A stretch of DNA of 64,000 nt from Anopheles merus (GCF_017562075.2 NC_054081.1:24472315-24536314), one strand, 5' to 3'; shown: positions 11,555 through 24,123, counted from the stretch's first letter. Made by a program: numbers and translations. The notes: generated by a model not told the origin, from the letters alone.

Positions 11555-13499
11555 AAATCCCCGTTGCATAAAACGTGTACACCCCTCGTCACACAGGAGT
11601 TCACGCTCCGACGTGGGAGCGTTATCGACTAAATCAAAATTTTCTAATTCTTCTAAAGGTGTACGCCACTCCTGATGATGGTTCAATATGACTCTACTAC
11701 GAAACCCTTCGTCCGGACGAAGGGGAGCATCGACGGAATCAAAAATATTTTTTTCCCTCTTCACACCACTCACCATGGCAAGTGCACTTTAAACAACTGT
11801 CGTATCCGTTGTGGTTCGTCGTTGCTGAAAATAAAATATATATTATATTTAGCTAAAAGGTTTACGACAATGTTATTTTTTTCGTTACCTAAAATGAACG
11901 CTCGAGCTGGTGTATCAGCGATAAAATTGCGTACCCGAAACTGCAACGTTTTATCGCCGATGGTCATGCCTCCTCGCTGAATGATATTAAAATCATTCAC
12001 TAGCGGCCGCAAAAATTCTTCCACACTTGCCGGCTTTGTATGGCCACTATATGCGGCCACCAACATGAGTGGAAGCTTAGGCAAGTCTACCGCTTTCACC
12101 AGAATAGGCCAGACCTGGGACGACCCACCCTTATGTAGCGGTAGCCTGTCGACCGATACGTCTAGCTTGAAAGGATCGTCTCGGGGTTCGATGTTTCTAT
12201 AAATAATAATATAAAGGATTTTTTGTAGCAATTGAAACATAACTCAAAACATAACATACTTACTGAAAATACTTGGTCAGGACTGGCGATAATCCTCCGT
12301 ACCAAAAGTCACCTCCCCCGATTTATAAATGCTGCCAGCAGCACGGGGAGGTGTTCGCACCAAAGTCCGGCTATCTTTTGGAAGAGTGGCATCTACCTTC
12401 TTCCGTAGGATCGCCAGTAGCATATTGACCACTGAACCGGGGAGCTGACTCTGAATTGCAAAGAATCTAAGACAATCCAACAAACTTAGATGGTCAAAGA
12501 TCTCATAAGAGTCATTCTCATCGGAAGCGCCGTGATAAAAATCGTCGCTGTCCTCTCCGTTCGGATAATGTTCCCCGTGGTCGAAATCTTCAGCATCATC
12601 CGCGACGTTTTCAGCATTTGTTCCGGCAGTGCTTGATGTCGTAGCTTGGCCTTGCGGCACTTCCGGAACCGTTTCGTCATCCGAAAAGTCTTGATTGGGA
12701 AGATAATTTAAGTCAACAGTATAATTAAATAAAAGACATGTAAAACAATTACAACGTTTCTTTCGATCTTGTTAAATGTCGGATTTTGTTAATAAGGAAA
12801 CAAATCATTTGCTGTGTCTAGATATTTTTTAAAAAATTTATTTATTCGAATTATAGTACGAATATAGTTTCTATGATGAACGATGTATTATCGAATATTT
12901 GTTTTCTGCTTTCCGATCCGACATTTGAATTGTTGATTTGGTTTTTCCCGTCGCCACACTACAATAGCTACCTGCAATAATAGGAACGGACCAATTTTTG
13001 CCCGTTTGACCAGTGCAACAAATAATTTGATCATGATCGCACGGTTTTTAATTTACATTTGGACCGTGTCAACCGCAATGGCTTTTGATACTTTATGGCA
13101 TGAGAAGCAGGATAGTCGATTCTAGTTTCGTACGGATAGTCAAGAATCGATTTACGTCCGGTTTTCTGGCATTTGTCATCGTGAACCTGTGGAACCCTTA
13201 TCCGTTTTGCCAGTCTGAACCATTTTTCTTACCCTGCACTTGCCACTTATCTAAGCCTTTTTATCTTTTTTTTTGTCCAACACAATTAGCCCTGCCCTGC
13301 TTATAGGATGCTCAGCTCATGCGGTCCTAAAGTCCATGACGGGCATGTGTTGGCATAGGTCGTGCTCTTGACGACTAGCGGCAACATTAAATGAATAATG
13401 TTTTTTCAAAACTAATTTTTGTTTTGAAATACTTCATATTTTACTTGACGTCCGCGACCTGCGCGGTCATGCTGGACTATTTAAGCTGTTGATACATAA

Positions 13500-14095
13500 T
13501 TAGTACCACGCAGCTGGATCGTCAGTCCGGCTACGGAAGGACGGTCCATACGTGGCTTGAACACATGACGGGCATTTTGTTAAGTCGAGCGTTGACGACT
13601 GTTCCACAGGACCGCTCTTTTGAAACACATTTTTACACATTCCCTGAACACTGAACACATTTACCACACTGAACACCGACATTGACGGCAATTGTATGAC
13701 GATTATAAATACAAAATATAATGCAATTGATTCGCACTTTTTTTTATCTCATTCCGTTTTTCACACCGCGGCTTTTTGACACACGCACATAGATCCCGGG
13801 TATGATAATATGTTTTTTTTCTTGCGCCGTTTCGCACATAGATATTTTTATTTTGATGCTTTCAAATCAATGCACCGAATTTTTCTTCTTCTTCTTTTGG
13901 CACTACAACCGCTGCCGATCAAGGCCTGTACCCACTAGTGAAGTGGCATTGGCTTTCAGTGATTTTTTTGTTAACGTAGCAGGATAGTCAGTCCTACGTA
14001 TGGGGGCACGATCTATTCGGGACTTGAACCCATGGCGGGCATGTTGTGAAGTTGTATGAGTTGACGACTGTACCACCAGACCGGCCCGACCGCTT
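13500..14095 (-). repeat. Two SINE fragments in intron 1 of the copy A transposase
   Basis: 13500-13615 and 13890-14095 are reverse-oriented SINE200-like sequences (CTTGAACCCATGGCGGGCATG, GACGACTGTACCACCAGACC). Both occur at the same places in copy B (23290-23405, 23665-23880), so they were already in the ancestral element. A more degenerate piece lies at about 13290-13390. Confidence 0.7.
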
Positions 14096-14460
14096 TTATA
14101 CCGAATGATACTGCACATTTTATATAATGTTAAATTTTATAACATGATATGCACTGACAAATAACCACTCACTTGCTTTTTTCCTTACCCATGTTTGGCA
14201 GCGGGACAAACCCATCGTTTGCCTCTTGCAGAGCTTCCTGGTACGAGAGCTCAATCTCGTCCATCAGCTTACGGCACTTTGCATAAAAATGCCCATTTTG
14301 GCTGCAATTTTGCGGCATTTTAGCACTTTTCTAACACACTTTTCTAATACACTTGATGAACACTTGCACTTGGCACTTGGTAAACCACACAGAATGACAA
14401 AAAATTTGACAGTAGAAACGTAGCACCACTACAATCCAAAATATACCTACCTCACACATA

Positions 14461-16150
14461 CAATTGTGTTCATTAAAATAGCAGTATGCCACACATTAGA
14501 ATACTGATACCGGTTTTTGTATATATATGATCTACGATTTGATCTCTTATCACCTGAGAATGTAGTAGTGTCATCTCACGTTTCAAAGAACTTTTATCAT
14601 TGATATTCCCGTCTCTTTCTGTTGGCTGGGGCTCGTGTTTGCTTATTGAAACAGGTTTGCAGTTGATCATTATAATAGCAGTGCTTATCATTTGATCGAT
14701 TAGTATCGTTTCGTTGTCTAGAAAAGCAGCTGTTTTGCTGTGTTACGTGCTGAGGCGTGTTTAAAACGTATAGTAAGTTCAATATTATCATTCAATGGTT
14801 CGCTTAGTTCAACAAAAATTTCAATAATCAACAGGAAATGGGACGAGGTAAACATTGCTCTGATTAGAAAAGAGATTTGATAAAAAGAATGAGAGCAAAG
14901 GGTAAACATATAAAGATATTCAGGATACGTTACAATGTTCAGCAAAAATGATAAGTAATGCTTTAAAATGGGAAGCAAAACCTGAGACAAGAGGAAGACA
15001 TCGAAAAACTACGAAGAGAGACGATAGAAACATCGTGAAACTTGCGAAAAAAAATCCGTTTACGACATCTAAAAAAATTAAAAATGACCTTGAGCTACCG
15101 GTAAGCAATGTGATTATTAGGAGACGTTTGATAGAAGCTAACTTGCTAGGCCGAAGCCCTCGGAGAGTACCGTTATTAACAAAACGAAACGATTCAAATC
15201 GACTGAAATTTGCAAAGCTTCGTGTTGCTTGGCCCAAGGAGAAATAGCGTAACATTTTGTGGACTGATGAGTCTAAAATAGTTTTATTTGGCACAAAAGG
15301 ACGTCGAGAGTATGTAAGACGTCCACCAAAGGTTGCCTGTCGCACCCAGTATACTGTAAAAACAGTTAAACACGGAGGAGCAAAACTCATGGTTTGGGGA
15401 TGTTTTTCGTACAATGGTGTTGGTCCAATTTATCGCATACCGGGTATAATAGATCAACATGGATACATAGCAATTTTAGAAGAAGTGATGCTGCCTTTTG
15501 CAGGTAATGAAATGGCACCCGATTGGGTATTTCAACAAGACAATGACCCTAAGCATACTAGCAAACGAGCTAAGTCTTGGTTTATTGCGAATAACAGCGA
15601 TGTTATGGAGTGGCCAGCGCAGTCTCCAGACCTCAATCCTATTGAGCATTTATGAAAGGACATAAAATACGCGGTTTCTAAAGCTTACCCTAGAAATTTG
15701 GAAGATTTATGGAAAGTAGTTCGGGACTCATGGAAAGTTATACCTGATTCCCGTTGCCAGGCATAAGTTGATTCTATGCCGGCAAGGTGTGCTGCTGTTA
15801 TTAAAAATAAAGGAAATGCTTCAGGATACTAATGGTTAAACATGAAAAAAGAAACATAATGTAATGAATTAACACGAAAAAGAAAATTATGGAGCACAAT
15901 TTAAATTAAAAAAAGTATAATCCTAATAATTTTTTTCAATACTGCTATTATTTTGAACTCAGCCTTTTAAAGTTTTATTGAAATAACTTGAAAATAAAAA
16001 TAAAGTAAAATAAAACGGGATGCAATTTAGTTAGATTGTATGTTACTGGTATTTAAAAAAATAAGAAAGTGAATATATGAAATTTATCTTACTGCTAACA
16101 AGGCTTTTAAATATATTTAAAACGAATTGCTATTTTTATGAACGCAATTG
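14461..16150 (+). mobile_element. Tc1-like element with IR/DR-type ends
   Basis: 1690 bp inserted near the right end of copy A. TA flanks it (14459-14460, 16151-16152) and the site is empty in copy B. The outer ends match as inverted repeats (CAATTGTGTTCAT / CAATTGCGTTCAT, both leading into AAAATAGC). A second motif AATAGCAGT recurs about 200 bp inside each end (near 14668-14686 and 15938-15960), the IR/DR arrangement known from Sleeping Beauty-like Tc1 elements. Confidence 0.82.
14838..15832 (+). pseudogene. Tc1 transposase, DD34E, with several stops
   Basis: DNA cut-and-paste transposase of the IS630-Tc1-mariner superfamily. The helix-turn-helix part includes KWEAKPETRGRHRKTT and TTSKKIKNDLELPVSN. 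The catalytic core shows WTDESKIVLFG (first Asp), QQDNDPKHTSKRAKSWF (second Asp) and WPAQSPDLNPIEHL (Glu), with 34 residues between the last two. Stops interrupt it near 14864, 15247, 15655 and 15766, and there is a frameshift near 14947. About 330 codons in all, normal for Tc1. This copy cannot make a functional protein. Confidence 0.85.
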
Positions 16151-16560
16151 TACATTCTCATGGCTAAAACGTTGGCGCGTGCTCGTTAGGATGAGATTTT
16201 TTTCATAGCACACTTTTTTTCATCATTGCTGTTTCTCTCGTTCGCTTCAGCCCGGCAAAAAAAAACTCGATTTTGCTCTTCGTCTGATTTGGAGAGCGCA
16301 CGAAGGGGTTTCGGGTTCCATCTCCAACAACAACAACCACACGAGGAGGCTCGGGGACACTCATCAGGGGAAAATCTCTCAAATTAGAGCGAGAGACAGA
16401 TAGAAAAAGTGAAAGGTCAATATAAAATCTTCGGCTTTTGACCGTTGGGTACCCACCGGTCACCAGCACTCAGAGATCCGCTGAGATTGAAGCTGACTTT
16501 GAAGCTGAGTTGGCGAAACGTCTCAGCCTCCGAAGTAACCCGAAGCCGAAGCAAAACCGA

Positions 16561-16796
16561 TCGAGGGGGGGGTTGTTCGTATTTTTCTCGCAGTAGATTT
16601 TTTTCTCTCCCTAGGGAACAACCAATACACTCTCTCGTTCCGCAAACGTTGTATAGAGAGCTCGCTCTATCAGGTTGGCAGAACGAGAAAGCGTGTTGGT
16701 TTTGTCCCCTAGGTATTCTCTCAATCTGTTTTAAGAGAGCAGATCACAAAAAATTCTCTCAATAAGAGTTTTTGGTGATCTCGCGCTCTTTCGATC
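16561..16796. other. Spacer between copies A and B
   Basis: 236 bp absent from the end of B. CGATC borders it on both sides (16558-16562 and 16792-16796), possibly a duplicated target, but no inverted ends were seen. Rich in CTCTC/GAGAG. No coding signal. Confidence 0.35.
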
Positions 16797-17022
16797 TTAA
16801 ATAAAATCACACACATACAAGTATACCTTACACGTGCTTTTATTGTTAACAGCACAAGCGGGATTAGTATTGATGAGCAATAATGAGCTGTTATTAGTAT
16901 TGAAAGCTAAACTGTATTACTACATGAATATTAGTGAGTTAGTATTGGTACAAGCAAGCAGCATTTGTATCCAAACAGTTCAATTGCAAACTTATTTTGT
17001 GTGATGCAGTTGAAAAGTCAAA

Positions 17023-18252
17023 ATGCAAAGTAGCTTGAAAGAAAATCCACCACCGTTAATATTTTTTAATACGGTTTTATCAAAACGGCAAGCCAGTGAT
17101 AAACCGTCTAAAGTTCTAACGCTGTACAACACGTCCCGGCCACCCTCGACGTCTTTCAACGTATTGGAAGCTGGATCGAAAAAGCCGCGAACGAAAAAGG
17201 AGGCCAGTGTTGCTACTGAGCCGCCTCCCTTGGCCTATTTTGGCGATGTTTCACAGAAATCTGTTGTGCAAAAGCGTAACATGCATGACGTGCCCAGCGT
17301 TGTCGCCCGTGAGCCATCTGTGTTGGCCTTTATTGACAGTGGAACAACACAATCTGTTAATCATTGCACGGTACCGGTGTCCAACATTAACGTCCGTGAA
17401 CCATCTCCGTTGACAATTGACGTAGCTGAAAATCGGCAGAGAGCTGTGGAAAAACATCCCACGGAGACAGTTTCTAGCGTTGACGTCCGTGAGGCTCCTC
17501 CGCTAGCCTTTTTCGATGGCGTTTCTATAAAAGCTGCTGTGGAAAGCAACCGCACGGCGATTGCACCCAGCGTTGCTGAACGTCAACCATCTCCATTGGC
17601 CACTGTCGAAATATCCTCGATTGATCCGTGTATTGAGGCCATACAGGATTCTCATCCGGTTGAAGCACCGCTCCAGCTACCGTCAGCAACATCCTCAATA
17701 GAGTTGCACCACAGAACCGGTGCTCCTAGTGGATGTGCGGAAGAAAGAGTAATTTGTAGTACATGCTGCACACAGCTGGACACATTGTTAAATCAATTAC
17801 AAGAACAAAACAAGCATTTGTATAAGTTAACGAAAGCTATTATCCAGAAGAATGTTTTGAATAGCTCTTTTACCTGTCCAAATTGCCCCGCGAGTAATTC
17901 AAATTGTTTTACAATAGATGAAGTTGATGAAACACCTAGACCGGCTGAAATAGAAAACATAGAAGCTTTAGACAATTTTGAAAGTATGTTGAGCGACAAA
18001 AATGTATTTATCGCTACTGCTAGAAGAATATCGAATTCTCTTACTTCGAATACTCCAGACAATCGAATGCACGAAGCTGTGTTGAAGCTGTTTAGCGCTC
18101 CCTTCCTTTGCAAGTGCAGTTGGCTGGGCGGAGGAGCAAATGGTCCGAAGATTCCAATGTACCGGTACAAACATGTCCATCACCTTCTAATGGCCGTTGG
18201 TCGAACTTCAAATGAAACTGTAACGTTGAAAAGGGCGCAAAATTATTTTTAA
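17023..18252 (+). CDS. DUF4806-like transposon protein, 409 aa, intact
   Basis: Second gene of the transposon, single exon from ATG 17023. Residues about 65-220 hold five imperfect ~31-residue repeats, each opening with a motif such as VAREPSVLAF, VREPSPLTID or VREAPPLAFF. Next comes ICSTCC, a Leu/Gln-rich helix that may form a coiled coil (QLDTLLNQLQEQNKHLYKL) and a second Cys group CPNCPASNSNC; the Cys pairs could bind zinc. The last 65 residues (RMHEAVLKLF, CSWLGGGANGPKIP) resemble the DUF4806 family from memory. The same C-terminus is in copy C, where the REPSPL repeats are absent. By analogy with TnpA of plant En/Spm it may be an end-binding accessory protein; that is inference. No catalytic motif is visible. 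Confidence 0.75.
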   Translation: MQSSLKENPPPLIFFNTVLSKRQASDKPSKVLTLYNTSRPPSTSFNVLEAGSKKPRTKKEASVATEPPPLAYFGDVSQKSVVQKRNMHDVPSVVAREPSVLAFIDSGTTQSVNHCTVPVSNINVREPSPLTIDVAENRQRAVEKHPTETVSSVDVREAPPLAFFDGVSIKAAVESNRTAIAPSVAERQPSPLATVEISSIDPCIEAIQDSHPVEAPLQLPSATSSIELHHRTGAPSGCAEERVICSTCCTQLDTLLNQLQEQNKHLYKLTKAIIQKNVLNSSFTCPNCPASNSNCFTIDEVDETPRPAEIENIEALDNFESMLSDKNVFIATARRISNSLTSNTPDNRMHEAVLKLFSAPFLCKCSWLGGGANGPKIPMYRYKHVHHLLMAVGRTSNETVTLKRAQNYF

Positions 18253-20319
18253 AATCAAAATTGCGTAATTCCAAGAGCCGCCTTGCTTGCAAGAACATGC
18301 GCAAGAGTGTTGTTTGTAAACGAAATAAAAGAATAATTAAATTACCTTCATAGTTATTCACTGCACTTCCTTCAGTCCACCTGAGTGATAATCGATGTTC
18401 AATATTGTCTTTCTTTGCTTTTTTCCTTCGCTTTGTCTTCTTTGCGGCATCATCGCTTTTGAGCAGCTCTTGAATTAAAAAGAAAATAAACATTAATTAA
18501 AAAAATGGGAATTTAACTAACATTGTGTCCATCATTGACTATGCACTAGACTAAAGGATGAAAAACAATTACCATAAAACGGTGCACTAATGCAGTGCGT
18601 AAAACTAATGCATATAATGTTTTCTTACCTTGATGAGTTCGCGTGTCGCAAGTATTAACGATGCGAAGGTCCTTCTTGTGTGGTTCCACCAAACAGTATA
18701 CCATCTTGTTGTAGAATTGATGTACATAGGTTAGTGTGTCTGACGGTAGCATTGTGCCTGTGCATTTTGTGTTCTGTAAATTTCAAATAATAACGTTAGA
18801 AATGGTAACAATCATATCTTACCAATAAACTTACCTTTTTGTGAAGTGTTTGCCTTGCCTGTTTGCTAACGTCGTTTGCGGATGTGATGCTCAAAAAAGT
18901 TTTTATAATCTGCATTGCTATTTTTACTATTGTTATGTCGATTACACGGTTTAACGCAAAAGTTGATGTTGGGTATACAGTAATATAACTGAGGCTTTGT
19001 CATGTTACATATCCTGGCATCAGGGCAATTAGCCATTTAGGTTATACGCACATTATATAAAATGCAATTGTTTTTTTTTTTGCTCAAATTGCACAACATA
19101 TACTTCCTATGAAAAGCTTTATCATCAGCCATCCGTGTGTAGTAAACAACTTTACATAACTAAATGCTCTCTAGTGTGATCTACGCAAGAGAATTCCTAA
19201 GTTTTGTGTGTATTATTTTATATTTTATGTTATATATGTTATATATATGTAACATATATAACATATATGTATAACATATATGTTATATATGTTACTCAAT
19301 TGTAAGGTTAAAACCTTACTTCGACTAAACTATGGTTCTTTGTCATGGCTAAGCAAAAATGAACGAATTTAGATGACGTGGAAAGGTATGTTTACCAAAC
19401 AAATTTTGATGCTGAAGTAAATAGCAAAACGAATTCACTGGCTATATTTTACAACACATCATTCTATGGTTCAAGCCCCGTATGGACTGACCTACTCGTA
19501 GCAAAGACTTTATAAGCCTCGTAAGCCGTAGCTATGCCATATACAATAAACGGAACGTGCTGATCGTTCCGCCAAATAGAAGAAAAGTTCCTTTTCACTG
19601 GCAACCAACTATGGTCCTACAGGTATACAAATAGTTCAATCAATCTAAACTAAATTCACACTACAGATACTATTGTAAGATTAAGACTACTACTACTACT
19701 AAAAAGTTCGAAGTAAGCTTAAATGTAAACGCAAAATTACATCTTAAACCTACTTACTCAACCTAAAGAAAAGAAAATTCAACCTAAACTTAAACTAACC
19801 TATAAAAAAATCAATATAGTTAAAAAAAAAAAAGGAAAATAAAAACTAGGTGCCATGTCAGCCGCATGAGCCATTGCCTGCCTTTCATATAACAGGCCAA
19901 CAGAAAAAAAGCACAATTTATATTTGATTGTGCAAAAAAAACAAACACACAAAACAAAACCCCAACCCGCTTTGTTTCATTAACCACGGGGAAAAGGCAG
20001 CTCGCCTGGAGGAGGCCTGATACGGATACGCAGTGTCCTAACATGTCGGCAAACATGTCCTAACATTGCCCGTAGTGCTGTTAAAAGGTCGTCGTCCCCC
20101 CCCCCGCCCCTTAATGTAAGCTTTGTCCACCTTCCCGTCCATATCACAGATGGATGGGCACGAATTATCCGGAGTTTCGGTGGAAGTTTACCTGTAACAA
20201 GAGGAAAAATTAGACCAGCTACTTTATGCAATTTCATTAATTTTTTACTTACCATGTGCAACCACACGTCGTCTTCGAGGGTGTCGAGGAGGCAAATGTT
20301 TTCGACTGAAGGGAGGAAA
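18253..20319. other. Non-coding interval between the convergent genes of copy B
   Basis: AT-rich and collinear with 8322-10354. It holds a SINE-derived piece at about 19468-19592, an AT palindrome (19227-19296) that copy A lacks, short ACT and C runs. It probably provides the 3' ends of both genes. No open frame of note. Confidence 0.5.
19227..19296. repeat. AT-rich palindromic microsatellite
   Basis: Alternating TATATGTTA/TAACATATA blocks form a self-complementary run. Copy A has only the short TTATATATGTTATACC here, so the expansion arose in B. Confidence 0.7.
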
Positions 20320-23300
20320 TTAATCAGGAATAAAGGTGTGGAGAAGAGGAAAAAAGGCTATGGCGGAAGGAGTTGTTGAGTTTGGTGAAGGATCAATGGG
20401 AGGGAGATTAAGAGGACGCGTGGGTTGCTTCACTGCAACCATTTTGCATCTGATTGCAGTCCATGGAACCTCCACCACCACAGCCGGCGCGTTTTCCATC
20501 GTTTGGTAAACGTGGATCTCAGCAGAAGACATTGGTGCAATAACACCGCCTTCTGCAGATATCTCGTAAAGCGCGGCCATGGTTAAAAACCGGATCCCAA
20601 CTACGGTGATATCGTGCGAGCTTGATGTTTTCGCACTCAAAAATTTTATTATTCCATTGTCCTTGGTCAAAAACCATTGGTCTTGAAATTTTGGCAGTAA
20701 GACAAAATCGGCGGTCACATGTAGACCGACACCATTTGCCTTCAACATCGGATACTGTGGAGCTGGCGGGGTAGCAACCAGATCAAGGCTCATTAGATCG
20801 CTTGATCTGTTTGCAATTTGCTCCACACATTTCGTGCCCGCTCGGACCCAGCGTGGAAAATTTTGCAAAAAATTTTTTGTTGCGTAGGCCGAAAAATCGT
20901 CGAGCGCTCCAAATTTTTCAACATCTTTATAAATGTGAACGAGAAGGTGGATGTTGCTTGTTAAATATTTTCGACCGTAGACTTGGCCGAAATTCTTCAC
21001 AAATATGCGAAGATAATCTCGTGCACGGAGCCACAAGTGCTGATGAAATTTGGTCGAAAAAATTGTCACAGCACTAAAGTAGAGCAGGAAGTGACCATAG
21101 GCGATTTGATCAACCAGGTCCTTCAGAACCACAACTGATGCATAATGTAGATAGCTACGCCACTCGGTAGCTTTCCAAAAGGCGTGATATCTGAGAAGCC
21201 GAAATGATCGATGGATCTCAGTAGGAAGCTTTGTCTGCATTAAAAATTTAGACGCAGCTTCCATTTGGAGAGGTGTCCACTTTTTATTACGGGGAAATTT
21301 GCCGAACATAAATCCCCGTTGCATAAAACGTGTACACCCCTCGTCACACAGGTGTTCACGCTCCGAAGTGGGAGCGTTGTCGACTAAATCAAAATTATCT
21401 AATTCTTCTAAAGGTGTACGCCACTCCTGATGATGGTTCAATATGACTCTACCACGAAACCCTTCGTCCGTACGAAGGGGAGCATCGACGGAATCAAAAA
21501 TAATTTTTTTTCCCTCTTCACACCACTCGCCATGGCAAGTGCACTTTAAACAACTGTCGTATCCGTTGTGGTTCGTCGTTGCTAAAAATAAAATATATAT
21601 TGTATTTAGCTAAATTATTTACGATAATGTTATTTATTTCGTTACCTAATATGAACGCTCGAGCCGGTGTATCAGCGATAAAATTGCGTACCCGAAACTG
21701 CAACGTTTTATCGCCGATGGTCAAGCCTCCTCGCTGAATGATATTAAAATCATTCACTAGCGGCCGCAAAAATTCTTCCACACTTGACGGCTTTGTATGG
21801 CCACTATATGCGGCCACCAACATGAGTGGAAGCTTAGGCAAGTCTACCGCTTTCACCAGAATAGGCCAAACCTGGGTCGGCCCACCCTTATGTAGCGGTA
21901 GCCTGTCGACCGATACGTCTAGCTTGAAAGGATCGTCTCGGGGTTCGATGTTTCTATAAATAATAATATAAAGGATTTTTTGTAGCAATTGAAACATAAC
22001 TCAAAACATAACATACTTACTGAAAATACTTGGTCAGGACTGGCGATAATCCTCCGTACCAAAAGTCACCTCCCCCGATTTTATAAATGCTGCCAGCAGC
22101 ACGGGGAGGAGTTCGCACCAAAGTCCGGCTATCTTTTGGAAGAGTGGCATCTACCTTCTTCCGTAGGATCGCCAGTAGCATATTGACCACTGAACCGGGG
22201 AGCTGACTCTGAATTGCAAAGAATCTAAGACAATCCAACAAACTTAGATGGTCAAAGATCTCATAAGAGTCATTCTCATCGGAAGCGCCGTGATAAAAAT
22301 CGTCGCTGTCCTCCCCGTTCGGATAATGTTCCCCGTGGTCGAAATCTTCAGCATCATCCGCGACGTTTTCAGCACTTGTTCCGGCAGTGCTTGATGTCGT
22401 AGCTTGGCCTTGCGGCACTTCCGGAACCGTTTCGTCATCCGAAAAGTCTTTATTGGGAAGATAATTTATAATCAACAGTATAATTAAATAAAAGACATGT
22501 AAAACAATTACAACGTTTCTTTCGAACTTGTTAAATTCGGATTTGGTTAATAAGGAAACAAATCACTTGCTGTGTGTACATATTTTTTAAAAATTTATTT
22601 ATTCGAATTATAGTACGAATATAGTTTATATGATGAACGCTGTATTATCGAATATTTGTTTTCTGCTTTCCGATCCGACATTTGAATTGTTGATTTGGTT
22701 TTTCCCGTCGCCACACTACAATGGCTACCTGCAATAATAGGAACGGACCAATTTTTGTCCGATTGACCAGTGCAACAAATAATGTATTTGATCATGATCG
22801 CACGGTTTTTAATTTACACTTGGATGGTTGTCAACCGCAATTATATGTTAAAGGCTTTTTAGAATTTATGGTATGAGAAGCAGGATAGTCAGTTCTGGTT
22901 TCGTACGGATAGTCAAGAATCGATTCACGTCCGGTCTTGTGGCATTTGCCATGGTGAACCTGTGGAAACCTTATCCGTTTTGCCAGTCTGAACCACTTTT
23001 CTTACCCTGCGCTACTGCTCTTAGCCACTTATCTAAGCCTTTTTTATTTATTTTTTTTTGTCCAACACAATTAGCCCTGCCCTGCTTATAGGATGCTCGG
23101 CTCATGCGGTCCTTAAACCCATGACGGGCATGTTCATAGGTCGTGCTCTTGACGACTAGCGGCAACATTAAATGAATAATGTTTTTTCAAAACTAATTTT
23201 TGTTTTGTTTTGAAACACTTCTTCATATTTTACTTGACGTCCGCGACCTGCGCGGTCATGATGGACTATTTAAGTTTTTGATATATAATTAGTACCACGC

Positions 23301-24123
23301 AGCCGGATAGTCAGTCCGGCTACGGAAGGACGGTCCATACGTGGCTTGAACCCATGACGGGCATGTTGTTAAGTCGAGCGAATTGACGACTGTACCACAG
23401 GACCGCCCTTTTGAAACACATTTTTACACATTCACTGAACACTTAACACATTTACCACACTGAACACCGAATTGACGGAAATTGTAGGATGATTATAAAT
23501 ACAAAATATAATGCAATTGATTCGCACATTTTTTGTCTCATTCCGTTTTTCACGCCGCGGCTTTTTGACACACGCACATATATCCCGGGTATGATAATAA
23601 GTTTTTTTTTCTTGCACCGATTCGCTCATAGAAATTTTTATTTTGGTGCCCTTAAATCAATGCACCGAATTCTTCTTCTTTTGACACTACAACCGCTGCC
23701 GATCAAGGCCTGGCTGTATCCACTAGTGAAGTGGCATTGGCTTTCAGAGACTTTTTTTTGCTACCGTAGCAGGATAGTCAGTCCTACGTATGGGGGCACG
23801 GTCTATTCGAGACTTGAACCCATGACGGGCATGTTGTGAAGTTGTATAAGTTGACGACTGTACCACTAGACCGGTCCGACCGCTTTTACACAGAATTATT
23901 TTACACTGAATTATACTGCACATTTTATATAATACTAAATAATATAACATGGTATGCCCTGACAAATAACCACTCACTTGCTTTTTTACTTACCCATGTT
24001 TGGCAGCGGGACAAACCCATCGTTTGCCTCTTGCAGAGCCTCCTGGTACGAGAGCTCAATCTCGTCCATGAGCTTACGACACTTTGCATAAAAATGCCCA
24101 TTTTGGCTGCAGTTTTGCGACAT
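20320..24123 (-). CDS. CACTA/EnSpm-like transposase, 4 exons, 708 aa, intact
   Basis: Spliced model: exon 1 24123-23994, exon 2 22447-22021, exon 3 21953-21646, exon 4 21581-20320. All junctions have GT/AG and the phases (1, 2, 1) join without stops; the total is 2127 nt with stop. Exon 1 starts at MSQNCSQNGHFYAKC. Exon 2 is acidic, with PKDSRTLVRTPP. Exon 3 holds VSVDRLPLHKGGPTQVWP and NFIADTPAR, whose Asp residues fit the first two catalytic positions of the Transposase_21/CACTA fold. Exon 4 starts with a Cys motif (GYDSCLKCTCHGEW) and has a DUF4218-like block, VYGRKYLTSNIH and FGALDDFSAYAT. Family placement is from motif memory. The protein would cut and rejoin element ends in the nucleus. 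Intron 1 (1.5 kb) contains two old SINE fragments. Copy C supports the same gene structure. Confidence 0.78.
23290..23880 (-). repeat. Two SINE fragments in intron 1 of the copy B transposase
   Basis: 23290-23405 and 23665-23880, reverse orientation, matching those in copy A. The second begins with a CTTCTTCTT tail on the plus strand and keeps box B-like sequence (GACTTGAACCC). They appear to be carried as intronic passengers. Confidence 0.7.

Larger units (their letters stand above)
10355..14318 (-). pseudogene. CACTA-like transposase of copy A, broken
   Basis: Same exon plan as copy B: exon 1 14318-14189, exon 2 12689-12264, exon 3 12196-11889, exon 4 11824-10355. Exon 2 is one base shorter than in B (426 against 427), which shifts the frame near 12321. 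Exon 4 is interrupted by a SINE (11350-11554) and has another shift near 10775. Exons 1 and 3 match B in length (130 and 308 nt). Recognisable parts are LPLHKGG, NFIADTPARAF and the C-terminal VYGRKYLTSNIH/FGALDDFSAYAT block. A pseudogene. Confidence 0.72.
3633..16560. mobile_element. Two-gene CACTA-like transposon, copy A (decayed, with nested insertions)
   Basis: Collinear with copy B (16797-24700) over its whole length once a LINE (3721-6954), a SINE (11350-11554) and a Tc1 element (14461-16150) are removed, giving about 8 kb. It holds a + strand DUF4806-like gene and a convergent - strand spliced transposase gene, both broken. The similarity to B starts at TTAAATAAAATCAC and ends near CCGAAGCCGAAGC. 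These are alignment limits only; I could not find terminal inverted repeats for A or B. Confidence 0.7.

Noticed and set aside
3633..16800. TTAA at the left edge of A and B as a piggyBac target
   Set aside because: No matching TTAA or inverted end was found on the right, and the transposase is not piggyBac-like.
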